Of a DNA stretch of 64,000 bases, positions 8,625-17,564 are shown piece after piece. The notes below the pieces were generated by a model. The model was not told the origin of the DNA. It saw nothing but the letters and a program-made list of their open reading frames with translations, and searched no databases. Source of the DNA: Serratia rubidaea (GTDB lineage Bacteria; Pseudomonadota; Gammaproteobacteria; Enterobacterales; Enterobacteriaceae); contig LR590463.1 of assembly GCA_901472405.1 (NCBI GenBank), forward strand, positions 1,178,001-1,242,000, written 5' to 3'. A program made the position numbers and the translations under genes. Positions within the stretch are counted from its first letter, which is position 1; the number at the start of each line of letters is the position of its first letter.

Positions 8625-10083
8625 GTGGTTCAGGCGATGAACGCCAGAATGATTTCTAAGCATGGGTTGCCTGGCGCAGTGCGGCTGATTAATCTTTTTT
8701 TGCTGGTTTTTTTTCTCTCTTTAGTCGGCATTTTTTCCCGTCCTCTTGATTCCCTGTCCTTATTTTGGCCGGTCAATGCCATCCTGCTGGGCGTGCTGCT
8801 GCGTAAACCGGCCTATGCCGGGCCGTCAGGCTGGCTGGTAACCTATATCGCCATGATCGGCGCGGATTTGACCACCGGTGAAGGATGGATGCTGGCGCTG
8901 TGGCTGAACCTGTGCAATATGTCGCTGGTGGCGACAGGGTACGGCGTGATGCGGCTGTTGCCGCAGTCGCAGCGGCGCATGGGTAACCCGCAGGCCATTT
9001 TGTATCTGTTTGCCGCCAGCCTGGCCGGCGCGGTGGTGGCATCGACCCTGTCGGTACTGCGTAACGACAGCCTGTATAACAATACGGTGCTGACCGCCTG
9101 GCTGGCGTGGTTCAGCGAACAATTTTCCACTACTTTGCTGATTTTACCGGTACTGCTGGCGGCGCCGCGGTTAAAAACGCTGCTGCGTATGCAGTATCAC
9201 TGGAATTTGCGCGACAGCCTGCCGCTGTTGGCGCTGCTGGGGTCATTGCTGTTTAGCATCTATATCGGCGGTCCCGGCGCTATCGCGTTTCCGATCCCGG
9301 CGCTGCTGTGGTGCGCGGTGCGCTACCAGCTGTTTACCGTGACGCTGCTGGCGTTGCTGACCGGGTGGTGGAGATATGCGCGATCTCCGCTAACGTGATG
9401 CTGTACGAAACGCCGGCCTCACGCGGCGCGTTGCTGGATACCCTGATGTCGGCGCGTCTGGGGATCGCCATGCTGGTGATGGGGCCGCTGATCCTCTCCA
9501 GTTCGATGGTGGCCAACCGCAAGCTGGTACGCCGCCTGGAGCATAGCGGCAACCATGATTTTCTGACCGGTACGCTGACGCGCAGCGCGCTGACGCGTAA
9601 GGCCAGAGAGCTGCTGGAACACAAACGGCGTTCTAAAGAGGCGGTATCGCTGCTGCTGATTGATATTGACCATTTCAAACTGATTAATGACACCCATGGG
9701 CATATCGTCGGCGACCGGGTATTGACGCATGTGACTCACGTATTGCGGCGTGAATTGCGCCGCGACCAACCTCTCGGTCGCCTGGGCGGGAAGAGTTCGC
9801 TGCCGTATTGCCGCGCGCACTGGCGGCGCAGGCGGTGGCGTTAGGCGAATTTCTGCGTCAGCAGGTGGAAAAGAGCGAGGTGAACATTGGGCATAAGCCA
9901 CTCAAGATCACTATCAGCGTCGGCGTAGCCAGCCTGGCGATGAAGGAAGTTAAATCCTGGGAACAGTTGATGAATATGGCCGATATCGCGCTGTATCGCG
10001 CCAAATCGCTGGGACGTAATCGGGTGGAGTCTTTTAATGCGGTGAGCGGCAGCAGCGTCGATCATATCTGGTTTAAAGAGTAA
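8625..10083 (+). CDS. Membrane diguanylate cyclase (GGDEF), two frameshifts
   Basis: Probable diguanylate cyclase making cyclic-di-GMP from GTP. The first 270 residues hold several membrane helices in a MASE1-like sensor (LFWPVNAILLGVLLRKPAYAG). A C-terminal GGDEF domain follows, with DIDHFKLINDTHGHIVGD and, after repair, RLGGEEF. One G is missing at each of two GGG runs, 9363-9365 and 9788-9790; restoring both gives 486 aa. The start is GTG 8625 or, more likely, ATG 8637; neither has a strong ribosome binding site. No RxxD inhibitory site is evident just before GGEEF. If the frameshifts were real the active site would be lost. Confidence 0.75.
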
Positions 10084-10084
10084 C

Positions 10085-10115
10085 GGCGGGTGAGCCTGAG
10101 GAAAGGCTCACCCGC
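10085..10115. terminator. Hairpin between convergent genes
   Basis: The stem GCGGGTGAGCC/GGCTCACCCGC lies between the convergent cyclase and cold-shock genes. It has no T-tract on either strand, so termination is only a possibility. Confidence 0.45.
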
Positions 10116-10125
10116 ATCATTGTGC

Positions 10126-10609
10126 TTACAGGCCTTGCAGCGCCTGCAGCGTCTCGTCCAGATCGATCTCATATTCGGAGAAGGTGTGGGGTGACGTTCT
10201 GGAAGGTGACCACCGACAGCATGCGCAGCGTCTGCATCTCCGGGGCGCTCTCCGTCTGCGGGCGAATACGGTTCATCAGCAGGCCAACCGATAACACGGT
10301 GTTCTCTTTGTCCACCTGGTTCTGTACCGGCACCTCTTTGGTGAAGGTGTGGAAGGATTTGATGCTGCTGATTTTAATACGTTCATTGGCAATGATGATG
10401 TATTTGCTCGGGGCCAGCACTTTCACCGCGTAGGCGGAGGGGCCTTTGGCATTGTTGGTCGGCTCAAACGTTACCGCAGCGTTTTTCTTAATCAGATCGG
10501 GGTTTTGTACTTTCACCACGTGAAAATAGCGATTTTCCCCATTTTCATCGGTAATAAAGCCAAAGCCTTTATCTGCAAAAAAAGTCGTTATCTTGCCGTT
10601 CATCATCAT
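10126..10609 (-). CDS. Cold-shock-domain protein with long C-terminal extension, frameshifted
   Basis: Nucleic-acid-binding protein. Residues 1-70 are a cold shock domain (GKITTFFADKGFGFI, then YFHV), followed by an unusual tail of about 90 residues. The frame breaks at the GGGG run at 10188-10191; removing one base continues the protein to a stop at 10126 with an acidic end (EYEIDLDETLQAL), about 160 aa in all. Several Met codons (10615, 10609, 10606, 10603) are possible starts. The RNP motif FGFI is kept, but the second motif is YFHV rather than VFVH. Role unknown. Confidence 0.65.
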
Positions 10610-10740
10610 TCTCATTAATTCGTTCAATACAACGCTTATGATAGCGCGTAATGCCGTGCAGCAACAGGGGCAGCGGCGTTGCGCGATGATGATGTCAGGC
10701 TTTCCGCCGCGCTGCCGCGGCGGAAGGGGAGCGGCGGGGA

Positions 10741-11904
10741 TCAGGCGTGGCTGACGGCCCGTTGTGGAACGTCGGCCAGCTGCTGCAGGGCGCGTTCCGC
10801 CAGGCGTTCAAAATATTGCGACGCCGGGAAAATGGCCTGTTCATCAGGCGTAAAGCGCGGGTGATGCAGGCCGAATTCGCTGGCCGAACCGATGCTGACA
10901 AACACGCCGGGCACATGATGCAGATAAATGGCAAAATCCTCGCCGCCCATCTGCAGCTCGGCTTCCTCGACCCGATAGCCGAACTCCTTCGCCACTGCTT
11001 GGCTGAAGGCCGCCCAGCGGGCGTGGTTAATCAGCGCCGGCGGCCCGGGGTGCCAGCTCAGTTCGGCCTGTGCGCCCAGCGAGGCGGCTACGCCGTCGAT
11101 CACCTGGCGAATTTTATCCGGCACCTGACGACGCACGTCGCCGTTATGGGTGCGCACCGTACCTTCCAGTTCCACCGTCTGCGGCAGTACATTCCAGGTA
11201 TTGCCGCCCTCAATGCGCGTAACGCTGACCACCACCGCCTCCAGCGAGCTGAAACTGCGGCTCGGCAAGGTTTGCAGCGCGCTCACGATATGGCTGGCGG
11301 TGACGATGGTATCAATACCCTGTTCCGGTTTGGCGGCGTGCGCGCCTTTGCCGGTGATCCGGATCTGAAAGCGGTCGACGTTGGCATAGAAGGGGCCGGC
11401 GCGGGTGGCGAAGGTGCCGGTGGGCAATTCCGGCGCATTGTGCAGGCCGAACACGGCCGCGACGCCGTCCAGCGCGCCGGCGTCAATCAGCTGCTGGGCG
11501 CCGTCGCAGGTTTCTTCCGCCGGCTGGAAAAAGATACGCACCCGTCCCGGCAATGAAGATTCGCGCGCTTTAAGCAGGCGGGCGGCGCCGAGCATGACCG
11601 CAGTGTGGAAATCATGTCCGCAGGCGTGCATCACCCCGGGATGGCGCGAGGCGAAAGGCACGTCGGCGAGTTCCGCAATCGGCAGGGCGTCAATATCGCC
11701 GCGCAGGGCGATCAGCGGCCCGTCGCCGCGGCCGATTTCGGCTACGACGCCGGTGGTTAGCGCCAGCGGCAGGATGCGGATATCGGCCTGCTGCAGCCAG
11801 CGGGTAATACGCTCGGTAGTGGCGAACTCCTGATTGGACAGTTCGGGATGCTGATGCAGTTCACGGCGGTAGGCGATGACTTGGTCGGCCAGTTGACAGG
11901 GCAT
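10741..11904 (-). CDS. M20D-family amidohydrolase (N-acyl amino acid/hippurate hydrolase type)
   Basis: Metal-dependent amidohydrolase of peptidase family M20D, which releases amino acids from N-acyl or amide conjugates. The protein is 387 aa. Visible motifs are ALRGDIDALP (66-75), the metal-binding MHACGHD (92-98) and QPAEE (127-131) with the catalytic glutamate, plus MGGEDFAIYL near the C-terminus. It has no signal peptide, so it is cytosolic. The start ATG 11904 has GAGAAG upstream. It appears monocistronic. The substrate cannot be told from sequence; AbgA, HipO and IAA-amino-acid hydrolase types share these motifs. Confidence 0.88.
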   Translation of the reverse strand: MPCQLADQVIAYRRELHQHPELSNQEFATTERITRWLQQADIRILPLALTTGVVAEIGRGDGPLIALRGDIDALPIAELADVPFASRHPGVMHACGHDFHTAVMLGAARLLKARESSLPGRVRIFFQPAEETCDGAQQLIDAGALDGVAAVFGLHNAPELPTGTFATRAGPFYANVDRFQIRITGKGAHAAKPEQGIDTIVTASHIVSALQTLPSRSFSSLEAVVVSVTRIEGGNTWNVLPQTVELEGTVRTHNGDVRRQVPDKIRQVIDGVAASLGAQAELSWHPGPPALINHARWAAFSQAVAKEFGYRVEEAELQMGGEDFAIYLHHVPGVFVSIGSASEFGLHHPRFTPDEQAIFPASQYFERLAERALQQLADVPQRAVSHA

Positions 11905-12203
11905 AGGCTTCTCTCGGTTAGCTGAGGTTATGCTTAACCCTAGTCCAGCGGCGACGGAAGCAAAAAGATTATCTGGTTATATTTCATAGCCATTCGGTTT
12001 GCCGGCGGCGGCGTGGATCTGAGCGGATAATCCTGGAAAGTGCGTGTTTTATGGGCGGAACGGGCGCTTTACGGCGGCAGATGCCGGTTATTGCACTTTT
12101 TATCCGCGTTATGTGATCTGGACAGTGGACAAAAAGCCGGCCAGTTGCTGTACTGTATCTGACACACGATTTGTGTCTTACATTCACGTTAAAGGTAAGT
12201 TTG

Positions 12204-12413
12204 ATGTCTAAGATTAAAGGTAGCGTTAAGTGGTTTAATGAATCTAAAGGTTTCGGTTTCATTACTCCGGAAGATGGTAGCAAGGACGTTTTCGTTCACT
12301 TTTCTGCCATCGTTAGCAATGGTTTCAAAACGCTCGCTGAAGGCCAGCAGGTAGAATTTGAAATCACCAATGGCGCTAAAGGCCCATCTGCAGCTAACGT
12401 TACCGCGATTTAA
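12204..12413 (+). CDS. cspE: Cold shock protein, CspE/CspC type
   Basis: Nucleic-acid chaperone of 69 aa made of a single cold shock domain, with RNP1 KGFGFI and RNP2 VFVHF both intact. The sequence [20 protein letters not shown] is that of CspE/CspC. The start ATG 12204 follows AAAGGTAAG. A strong terminator lies directly after the stop. The paralogue symbol (cspE or cspC) is not certain. Confidence 0.9.
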   Translation: MSKIKGSVKWFNESKGFGFITPEDGSKDVFVHFSAIVSNGFKTLAEGQQVEFEITNGAKGPSAANVTAI

Positions 12414-12438
12414 GCGACGCACTAGCCGCTTTGCTGAA

Positions 12439-12467
12439 AACCCGCTCCGATGAGCGGGTTTTTTATT
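12439..12467 (+). terminator. Rho-independent terminator of the csp gene
   Basis: The stem AACCCGCTC/GAGCGGGTT followed by six T, 25 bp past the cold shock gene stop. Confidence 0.9.
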
Positions 12468-12475
12468 GCCATCGT

Positions 12476-13666
12476 TCAGCGCGGCGCTTTGGGCACCAGC
12501 AGGGTAAACAGCATGATGGCGATGAAATAGCAGCCGAAAATCGTCAGCGCCATCGATACGCTGGAGGTGCCGCCCAACCCGGTGAGCGGCACGCTGCAGG
12601 CGCCGAGCGCGAACATGCAGACGCCAATCAGGGCGGACGCGCTGCCGGCTTTGTCTCCCTGGCTTTGCATGGCCAGCGACGACGCGGTCGGGCCGATGCT
12701 GCCGACGGCGGCAATGGCGAAGAACAGCGTCGCCAGCAGCAGCGGCAGCGGCGCATGCAGCCAGCCGGCCAGCAGCAACAGCAGCGAGGCGGTGGCCGCC
12801 AGCGTCAGGCCGCATTTTAGCACCCGCATTTCGCCGAAGCTTCGGCTCAGGCGCGCTGCCGTCTGGGCGGAAATCACCAGCCCGATGCCGTTCATCGCAA
12901 AGCACAGGCTGAACATCTGCGGGCTGAGGCCGTAGATCTGCTGTAGGACGAAAGGCGAAGCGCCGATATAGGCAAACATCCCGGCCATGACGAATCCCTG
13001 CGTCAGGCACAGCCCCATAAACTGCCGTTGGCGCAGCAGCCCGCCCAGCGAACGCAGCATCGACAGCATGCCGCCCTGGCTGCGCCGCTCCGGCGGCAAC
13101 GATTCGCTGAGTTTCAGCAGCGACAGGGTGAAAAGCAGCAGGGCGATCAACGCCAGCGCATCAAAAATGCCGCGCCAGTCCATAAATTTCAGCAGCGCGC
13201 CGCCCAGCACCGGCGCGACGATCGGCGCCAGTCCGTTCACCAGCATCAGCAGCGCGAAGAAGCGCGTTAACTCATGGCCAGAATACATATCGCGCGCAAT
13301 GGCGCGTGAGATCACGGCGCCGCCGGAACCGGCCAGCCCTTGCAGCAGGCGGGCGATCAGCAGTTGGTCGATGCTGGTGGCCATGGCGCACCACAGCGAG
13401 GCGGCCAATAAAATCAGCAGCGACAGCAGCAGGGGACGGATACGTCCCAGTTTGTCGCTGTAGGGGCCGAAGATCAGCTGGCCGAGGCCCAGCCCCAGCA
13501 GGCCGGCGGTCAGGCTCAGCTGCGCGGTGGCGGTTGAGGTGCCCAGCTCGGCGGTCATTTCCGGCAGCGCCGGCAGGTAAAGGTCGATGCATAATGGCCC
13601 CAGTGCGGCCAGCAGGCCCAGGACGGCGGCATAGACTAATCGTTGACGGGCGTGTTGTTTACTCAT
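12476..13666 (-). CDS. Bcr/CflA-family MFS drug efflux transporter
   Basis: Twelve-helix major facilitator of the drug:proton antiporter Bcr/CflA group, 396 aa. The N-terminus has DLYLPALPEM, typical of Bcr/CflA, followed by the MFS loop 2-3 motif (GPYSDKLGRIRP) and motif C (LVNGLAPIVAPVLGG). It overlaps the end of the TetR gene by 8 bp, so the pair is cotranscribed with the regulator first. Export of a toxic compound under control of that repressor is the likely role. The substrate is not evident. Confidence 0.88.
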   Translation of the reverse strand: MSKQHARQRLVYAAVLGLLAALGPLCIDLYLPALPEMTAELGTSTATAQLSLTAGLLGLGLGQLIFGPYSDKLGRIRPLLLSLLILLAASLWCAMATSIDQLLIARLLQGLAGSGGAVISRAIARDMYSGHELTRFFALLMLVNGLAPIVAPVLGGALLKFMDWRGIFDALALIALLLFTLSLLKLSESLPPERRSQGGMLSMLRSLGGLLRQRQFMGLCLTQGFVMAGMFAYIGASPFVLQQIYGLSPQMFSLCFAMNGIGLVISAQTAARLSRSFGEMRVLKCGLTLAATASLLLLLAGWLHAPLPLLLATLFFAIAAVGSIGPTASSLAMQSQGDKAGSASALIGVCMFALGACSVPLTGLGGTSSVSMALTIFGCYFIAIMLFTLLVPKAPR

Positions 13667-14270
13667 TAGGTGTAGCGGACTCGCGGAACAGATGGGAGAT
13701 AGCCTGCTGGTATAACGCTTCCAGCAGTTTGGGATCGGCTTTTTGCGTAGTAAGCAGGCGGTAACCGGTGCCTTCGCTGAGCACGGCGATAAACTCGACG
13801 CGCGCGGCGATCTCTTCGTCGCTGAACGACGGGTAGAGCTGTTGCAGATTGCGGCAAACGTGGCGGAACAGGCGCGCTTCGGCGTCGCTCAGCATGGCGG
13901 CCACCGCCGGGTTGCGCGTCGCTTCAGCGGTCACTTCCAGCATCAGCAGGTGATCGTCCTCGCTTTGCCCCGGTAATTGATACAGCGTCCGCGTGGCGAG
14001 CGTGCCGGCAATCAGGTTGATGTGATCGCTGAGATCCTCAAGGCGGCGCATTTTCTCGTTGATAATGCGGTTGACGATCTCGGCGATAATGGCGTCTTTA
14101 TTAACGAAGTAACGGTAAATCTGCCCGACGCTCAGGGCCGAACGCTGGGCGATTTCCGCCATGCTGGCGGCATGAAAGCCATACTGACGAAAACAGGCTT
14201 TAGCCGCTGCGACGATTTGGTTACGGCGCAGTTCGGCTTTCGCCTGCCTGCTTGCTGCTGGGGATGACAT
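13659..14270 (-). CDS. TetR-family transcriptional regulator
   Basis: Repressor of 203 aa with an N-terminal TetR helix-turn-helix (IVAAAKACFRQYGFHAASMAEI, then LSVGQIYRYFVNKDAI) and a C-terminal ligand-binding domain. Its 3' end overlaps the efflux gene start by 8 bp, suggesting it controls its own operon and responds to a pump substrate. The start is ATG 14270. Confidence 0.9.
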   Translation of the reverse strand: MSSPAASRQAKAELRRNQIVAAAKACFRQYGFHAASMAEIAQRSALSVGQIYRYFVNKDAIIAEIVNRIINEKMRRLEDLSDHINLIAGTLATRTLYQLPGQSEDDHLLMLEVTAEATRNPAVAAMLSDAEARLFRHVCRNLQQLYPSFSDEEIAARVEFIAVLSEGTGYRLLTTQKADPKLLEALYQQAISHLFRESATPNE

Positions 14271-14388
14271 GTCCCGGTCCTATCGCTGACAAAGGAAGAA
14301 ACGCAGTTTGAGTGCGAACGTTCATTCTCAATTGTAGCGCAGGCGTGATGATTTGTGAAAATCTTTGCGCGGACCGCTGACGGCCCGC

Positions 14389-14484
14389 TTAGCTGAACAG
14401 GTAAAGGTGAATAAACGCGGCGACCGTGGCAACGCACAGCGCGGCGGCGGCAAACTCAGCGGCGGTTTTCGGCATACTCCACAT
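14389..14484 (-). CDS. Putative 31-aa single-pass membrane peptide
   Basis: Short ORF encoding one hydrophobic helix (AALCVATVAAFIHLYLF) after a short polar N-terminus (MWSMPKTAAEF). GAGG lies about 6 nt upstream of the ATG. It lies between the TetR gene start and crcB. It resembles known small membrane proteins in shape only. Not recognised; conservation would decide. Confidence 0.45.
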   Translation of the reverse strand: MWSMPKTAAEFAAAALCVATVAAFIHLYLFS

Positions 14485-14560
14485 AGCGATCCTCATCCGG
14501 TTTTTATGACCCTGGATGAGGATTATCCGTATGCAACATTAAGAAAACATTAAGCGTGGA

Positions 14561-14944
14561 TTACTGCCCGGTGAACCAGGCAACCAGCAGGTATGCCAGC
14601 ATCGTCATCAGCAGCGAGCCGGCCAGGTTCAGCATGGCGTTGGTGAGCGCCCACAGAAAACGCCCGTCCTGCAGCAGGGAGACGACTTCCAGTGAGAAGG
14701 TGGAAAAGGTGGTCAGGCCGCCGCAGAAACCGGTAGTCAGCAGCAGCCGCCAGGTGGGGTCGATGGAGGCGGCGCGGGTCATCAGCGCCATGGCCAGGCC
14801 AATGATAAAGCCCCCCAGCAGGTTGACGGTCAGGGTGCCGATCGGAATGGCGGAATGCAGCGGATTGAGCCGCAGGCTGATGCTCCAGCGCAGTACGCTG
14901 CCTAAGCCGCCGCCGATAAATACGGCCAGTAAAGAATTCAACAT
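14561..14944 (-). CDS. crcB: CrcB/Fluc fluoride ion channel
   Basis: Inner-membrane fluoride channel of 127 aa that lowers cytosolic fluoride. It has four membrane helices, with the family motifs [24 protein letters not shown] and [13 protein letters not shown]. The start ATG 14944 gives the usual length; an earlier in-frame start would only add leader sequence. A fluoride riboswitch lies about 80 bp upstream in the 5' UTR, which supports the assignment. Confidence 0.95.
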   Translation of the reverse strand: MLNSLLAVFIGGGLGSVLRWSISLRLNPLHSAIPIGTLTVNLLGGFIIGLAMALMTRAASIDPTWRLLLTTGFCGGLTTFSTFSLEVVSLLQDGRFLWALTNAMLNLAGSLLMTMLAYLLVAWFTGQ

Positions 14945-15007
14945 GGTCAGAAGCCCTTTCAAACAGAAGAGTAAGATGCTCAGAAGGGGTACGGGCGCAA
15001 CGCTACG

Positions 15008-15023
15008 CACCTCATTCTGAGGT
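15008..15023 (-). other. Hairpin between riboswitch and crcB
   Basis: The inverted repeat ACCTCAGAATGAGGT lies just downstream of the riboswitch aptamer and may be part of its expression platform. It has no T-tract. Confidence 0.4.
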
Positions 15024-15026
15024 TAC

Positions 15027-15090
15027 GCAGACATCATCAGCCGGTCAGGCGGTTTATCCCTTATCGGGGCGGGAGGAATGTCATCTCCGT
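15027..15090 (-). ncRNA. Fluoride riboswitch (crcB motif)
   Basis: In the crcB leader the RNA reads GGAGAUGACAUUCCUCC, then an AAACCGCC segment, then GGCUGAUGAUGUCUGC. This matches the crcB-motif consensus: an initial GG-GAUG-UUC-CC stem-loop, an internal CC/GG stem, and a 3' CUGAUGA segment whose AUGUC pairs with GACAU in the first loop as the pseudoknot. Fluoride binding is expected to permit crcB expression. Confidence 0.8.
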
Positions 15091-15298
15091 GGTCGATAAG
15101 CAGCAACTATCGATGACACGATGTTACACGTTGCGCCGGCGGTTTTGTAGTCCCGGCGGTAAATTACCCCGACGTTCGGCGATCTTACTCTGTTACAGGT
15201 TACCGTTGTTTTATTTGCCAGAAAGCGGATAACTAGGCGCAGGCAAGATTTATTTCTTTCGCTGCGTCCTGCAGCACTGGGTATTAAAGAAGGTGAAT
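15091..15298. other. Divergent crcB-tatE intergenic region
   Basis: Contains the promoters of crcB and tatE. No further gene or clear motif was seen. Confidence 0.4.
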
Positions 15299-15508
15299 AT
15301 GGAAGGTATCAGTATTACCAAACTGTTGGTGATTGCGGTATTGATCGTCTTATTGTTCGGTACCAGCAAACTGCGCACGCTGGGCGCCGATCTGGGCGCG
15401 GCGCTGAAGGGCTTTAAAAAAGCGGTGGGCGACGATACCCCGCCGGCGCAGAAGACTGCAGAAGATAACGCCGCGAACCCGCAGAGCGTCGAAAAGAAAG
15501 ACGCCTGA
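15299..15508 (+). CDS. tatE: TatE, twin-arginine translocase subunit
   Basis: Inner-membrane TatA-family subunit of the Tat export system, 69 aa. It has one N-terminal helix (SITKLLVIAVLIVLLFGTSKL), the FGTSKL hinge, an amphipathic helix (LGADLGAALKGFKKAV) and a polar tail. It is shorter than TatA, and it neighbours lipA as in E. coli, so TatE rather than TatA. The start ATG 15299 has AAGGTG 6 nt upstream. A bidirectional terminator separates it from convergent lipA. Confidence 0.92.
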   Translation: MEGISITKLLVIAVLIVLLFGTSKLRTLGADLGAALKGFKKAVGDDTPPAQKTAEDNAANPQSVEKKDA

Positions 15509-15517
15509 AGCCGCATA

Positions 15518-15550
15518 AAAAAACGGATGCCCGACGGCATCCGTTTTTTT
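15518..15550. terminator. Bidirectional terminator between tatE and lipA
   Basis: The stem AAACGGATGCC/GGCATCCGTTT is flanked by A and T runs, serving tatE on the plus strand and lipA on the minus strand. Confidence 0.9.
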
Positions 15551-15601
15551 GCGCGGTCAGTCAGCGAAAGCGTAACAAAACGTTACCCCTCCGCTGCGGC
15601 A

Positions 15602-16567
15602 TTATTTGACTTCCATGCCTTTCGCCTGCAGATCGGCGTGATAAGAAGAGCGGACAAACGGGCCGCATGCTGCGTGGGTAAAGCCCATCGCCAGCGCTTC
15701 TTCTTTCATCTCTTCAAACTCCGCCGGGCTGACGTAGCGCTGTACCGGCAGGTGATGGCGGCTTGGCTGCAGGTATTGGCCCAGCGTCAGCATGGTGACG
15801 CCGTGACGGCGTAAATCGCGCATCACTTCAATGATTTCTTCGTTGGTTTCCCCCAGCCCGACCATCAGGCCAGACTTGGTCGGGATATCCGGGTGCGCTT
15901 CTTTAAAGCGCTCCAGCAACTTCAGCGACCACTCGTAGTTGGCGCCCGGACGCACCTGGCGGTAAATACGCGGCACGTTTTCCAGGTTGTGGTTGAAGAC
16001 GTCCGGCGGCGTAGCCGTCAGGATCTCCAGCGCGCGATCCATACGGCCGCGGAAGTCCGGCACCAGGGTTTCGATTTTGATGTTCGGGTTTTTAGCGCGG
16101 ATGGCGCTGATGCAGTCGGCAAAGTGCTGAGCGCCGCCGTCGCGCAGATCGTCGCGGTCAACGGAGGTGATCACCACATAGCGCAGCGCCATATCGGCGA
16201 TGGTTTGCGCCAGTTTTTCCGGCTCGTTGGCATCGGGGGCAACGGGACGACCATGAGCCACGTCGCAGAATGGGCAGCGGCGGGTGCAGATCGCGCCAAG
16301 GATCATAAAGGTGGCGGTACCGTGGTTAAAACATTCAGACAGGTTAGGGCAGGAGGCTTCTTCACAGACCGAATGCAGACCATTCTTACGCATTGCGGCT
16401 TTGATGCCCTGGATCCGCGTTGAGTCGGCGGGCAGTTTGATTTTCATCCACTCGGGTTTACGTAACAGCTCCTGCCGTTCGGTGACCACCGTTTTGACCG
16501 GGATCAGCGCCATTTTGTCTGCATCGCGGTATTTGACGCCGCGTTCCATCTGAATTGGTTTACTCAT
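15602..16567 (-). CDS. lipA: LipA, lipoyl synthase
   Basis: Radical-SAM enzyme of 321 aa that inserts two sulfurs into octanoyl groups on lipoyl domains. Both iron-sulfur clusters are visible: the auxiliary cluster ligands [12 protein letters not shown] and the radical-SAM motif CTRRCPFC. The product of LipB is its substrate; lipB lies 1 kb upstream on the same strand, with an extra gene between them. Length and sequence are standard. Confidence 0.97.
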   Translation of the reverse strand: MSKPIQMERGVKYRDADKMALIPVKTVVTERQELLRKPEWMKIKLPADSTRIQGIKAAMRKNGLHSVCEEASCPNLSECFNHGTATFMILGAICTRRCPFCDVAHGRPVAPDANEPEKLAQTIADMALRYVVITSVDRDDLRDGGAQHFADCISAIRAKNPNIKIETLVPDFRGRMDRALEILTATPPDVFNHNLENVPRIYRQVRPGANYEWSLKLLERFKEAHPDIPTKSGLMVGLGETNEEIIEVMRDLRRHGVTMLTLGQYLQPSRHHLPVQRYVSPAEFEEMKEEALAMGFTHAACGPFVRSSYHADLQAKGMEVK

Positions 16568-16886
16568 AGTCGTGCAGGTTCCAGTTACGAAACTCGACTT
16601 TTGTTTTTATCTTTTAACATCAATAAATTAAAAAGCCGTAGTAAGAAGTAGGTAAAAACTTGGCGATACTATACCACTTTTACCGCGATCCATTCAGCCC
16701 CTGTATCGCGATGGGAGCCTGCGTCATTATACCCGCTCTTGGCCGTTTGCCGTAGCGCACCGGGCGCATTCTGTGCGGTCGGGGAAAAGGCCCGCTGACG
16801 ATCCGGAGATTTTTCGGCAGTGCACGGGAAAAAACAGAGATTTTGTCTACACTGATTTTCCATATGCGTTTATATGGAGATGAGCT
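16568..16886. other. Divergent intergenic region between lipA and the Stv-like gene
   Basis: About 320 bp with the lipA leader and the promoter region of the plus-strand gene. No further ORF is supported. Confidence 0.4.
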
Positions 16887-17492
16887 ATGGATCTTTACCA
16901 GAATACCGTTGGGAGCAACCTGTATGTGTGGTCGCACAAACGGGCTGCCCCCAGCGCTAATGAGTGCATTATTACCGCACATGGTGCGTCGCGCACTTCC
17001 AAGAGCGGTATGTCATCCGAGCTGAAGGATGTGGAGCTGGTTTATTATACTCGCCACGGTGAAACTCTGTCGGATCCTTCACTGTTGCAGATGATCATTG
17101 GCGCCGTACCGCAGTATGAAAGTATGAAGGCGAACGCATCCCATGACTATGATCTGGGTAAGTACACCAACAGCCAGGTGAACGGAGGCAAACGGCATAA
17201 CGAGGCAAACGAAAGCTATCACAGCGTCAGGAATCTGTACAACACCGCGGATGCGAAACCGCAGGAGCTGCGCGATAACGCGGCGAGGTTCAGAAGTGCC
17301 GGCATGGTCACTCATGCGGACAATCTTGAGCGTGATGCGGCGCAGTATAAGAACATTACGCAGTATGATGTGATCACCCTGCGTAATCGTATCCACCGCA
17401 GTTTTAATTCTCTGACACTGTCTGAAGTGATCAGGGAACTGCGGCGTTATGGCTACAAATATCAGAGAATCCACTGTGCGTTCTGCCGTTGA
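16887..17492 (+). CDS. Putative Stv-domain protein inserted between lipA and lipB
   Basis: A 201-aa protein of unknown role. The first half resembles the 'putative adhesin Stv' domain: IITAHGASRT, then LVYYTRHGETLSDPSLL, an HG...HG arrangement typical of that family. The second half is polar and helical and ends in CAFCR. There is no signal peptide. The start ATG 16887 is preceded by TGGAGATGAGCT. In E. coli this slot between lipA and lipB holds the regulator ybeF, so this is a replacement on the opposite strand. A bidirectional terminator follows. Confidence 0.55.
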   Translation: MDLYQNTVGSNLYVWSHKRAAPSANECIITAHGASRTSKSGMSSELKDVELVYYTRHGETLSDPSLLQMIIGAVPQYESMKANASHDYDLGKYTNSQVNGGKRHNEANESYHSVRNLYNTADAKPQELRDNAARFRSAGMVTHADNLERDAAQYKNITQYDVITLRNRIHRSFNSLTLSEVIRELRRYGYKYQRIHCAFCR

Positions 17493-17517
17493 ATGGCGGA
17501 CACCCTGGCGCAGCAAT

Positions 17518-17545
17518 AAAAAACCACCGACAGGTGGTTTTTTAT
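17518..17545. terminator. Bidirectional terminator between the Stv-like gene and lipB
   Basis: The perfect stem AAACCACC/GGTGGTTT with A and T runs on both sides ends the plus-strand gene and lipB. Confidence 0.9.
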
Positions 17546-17564
17546 GCATATGACAAGCCGGCAA

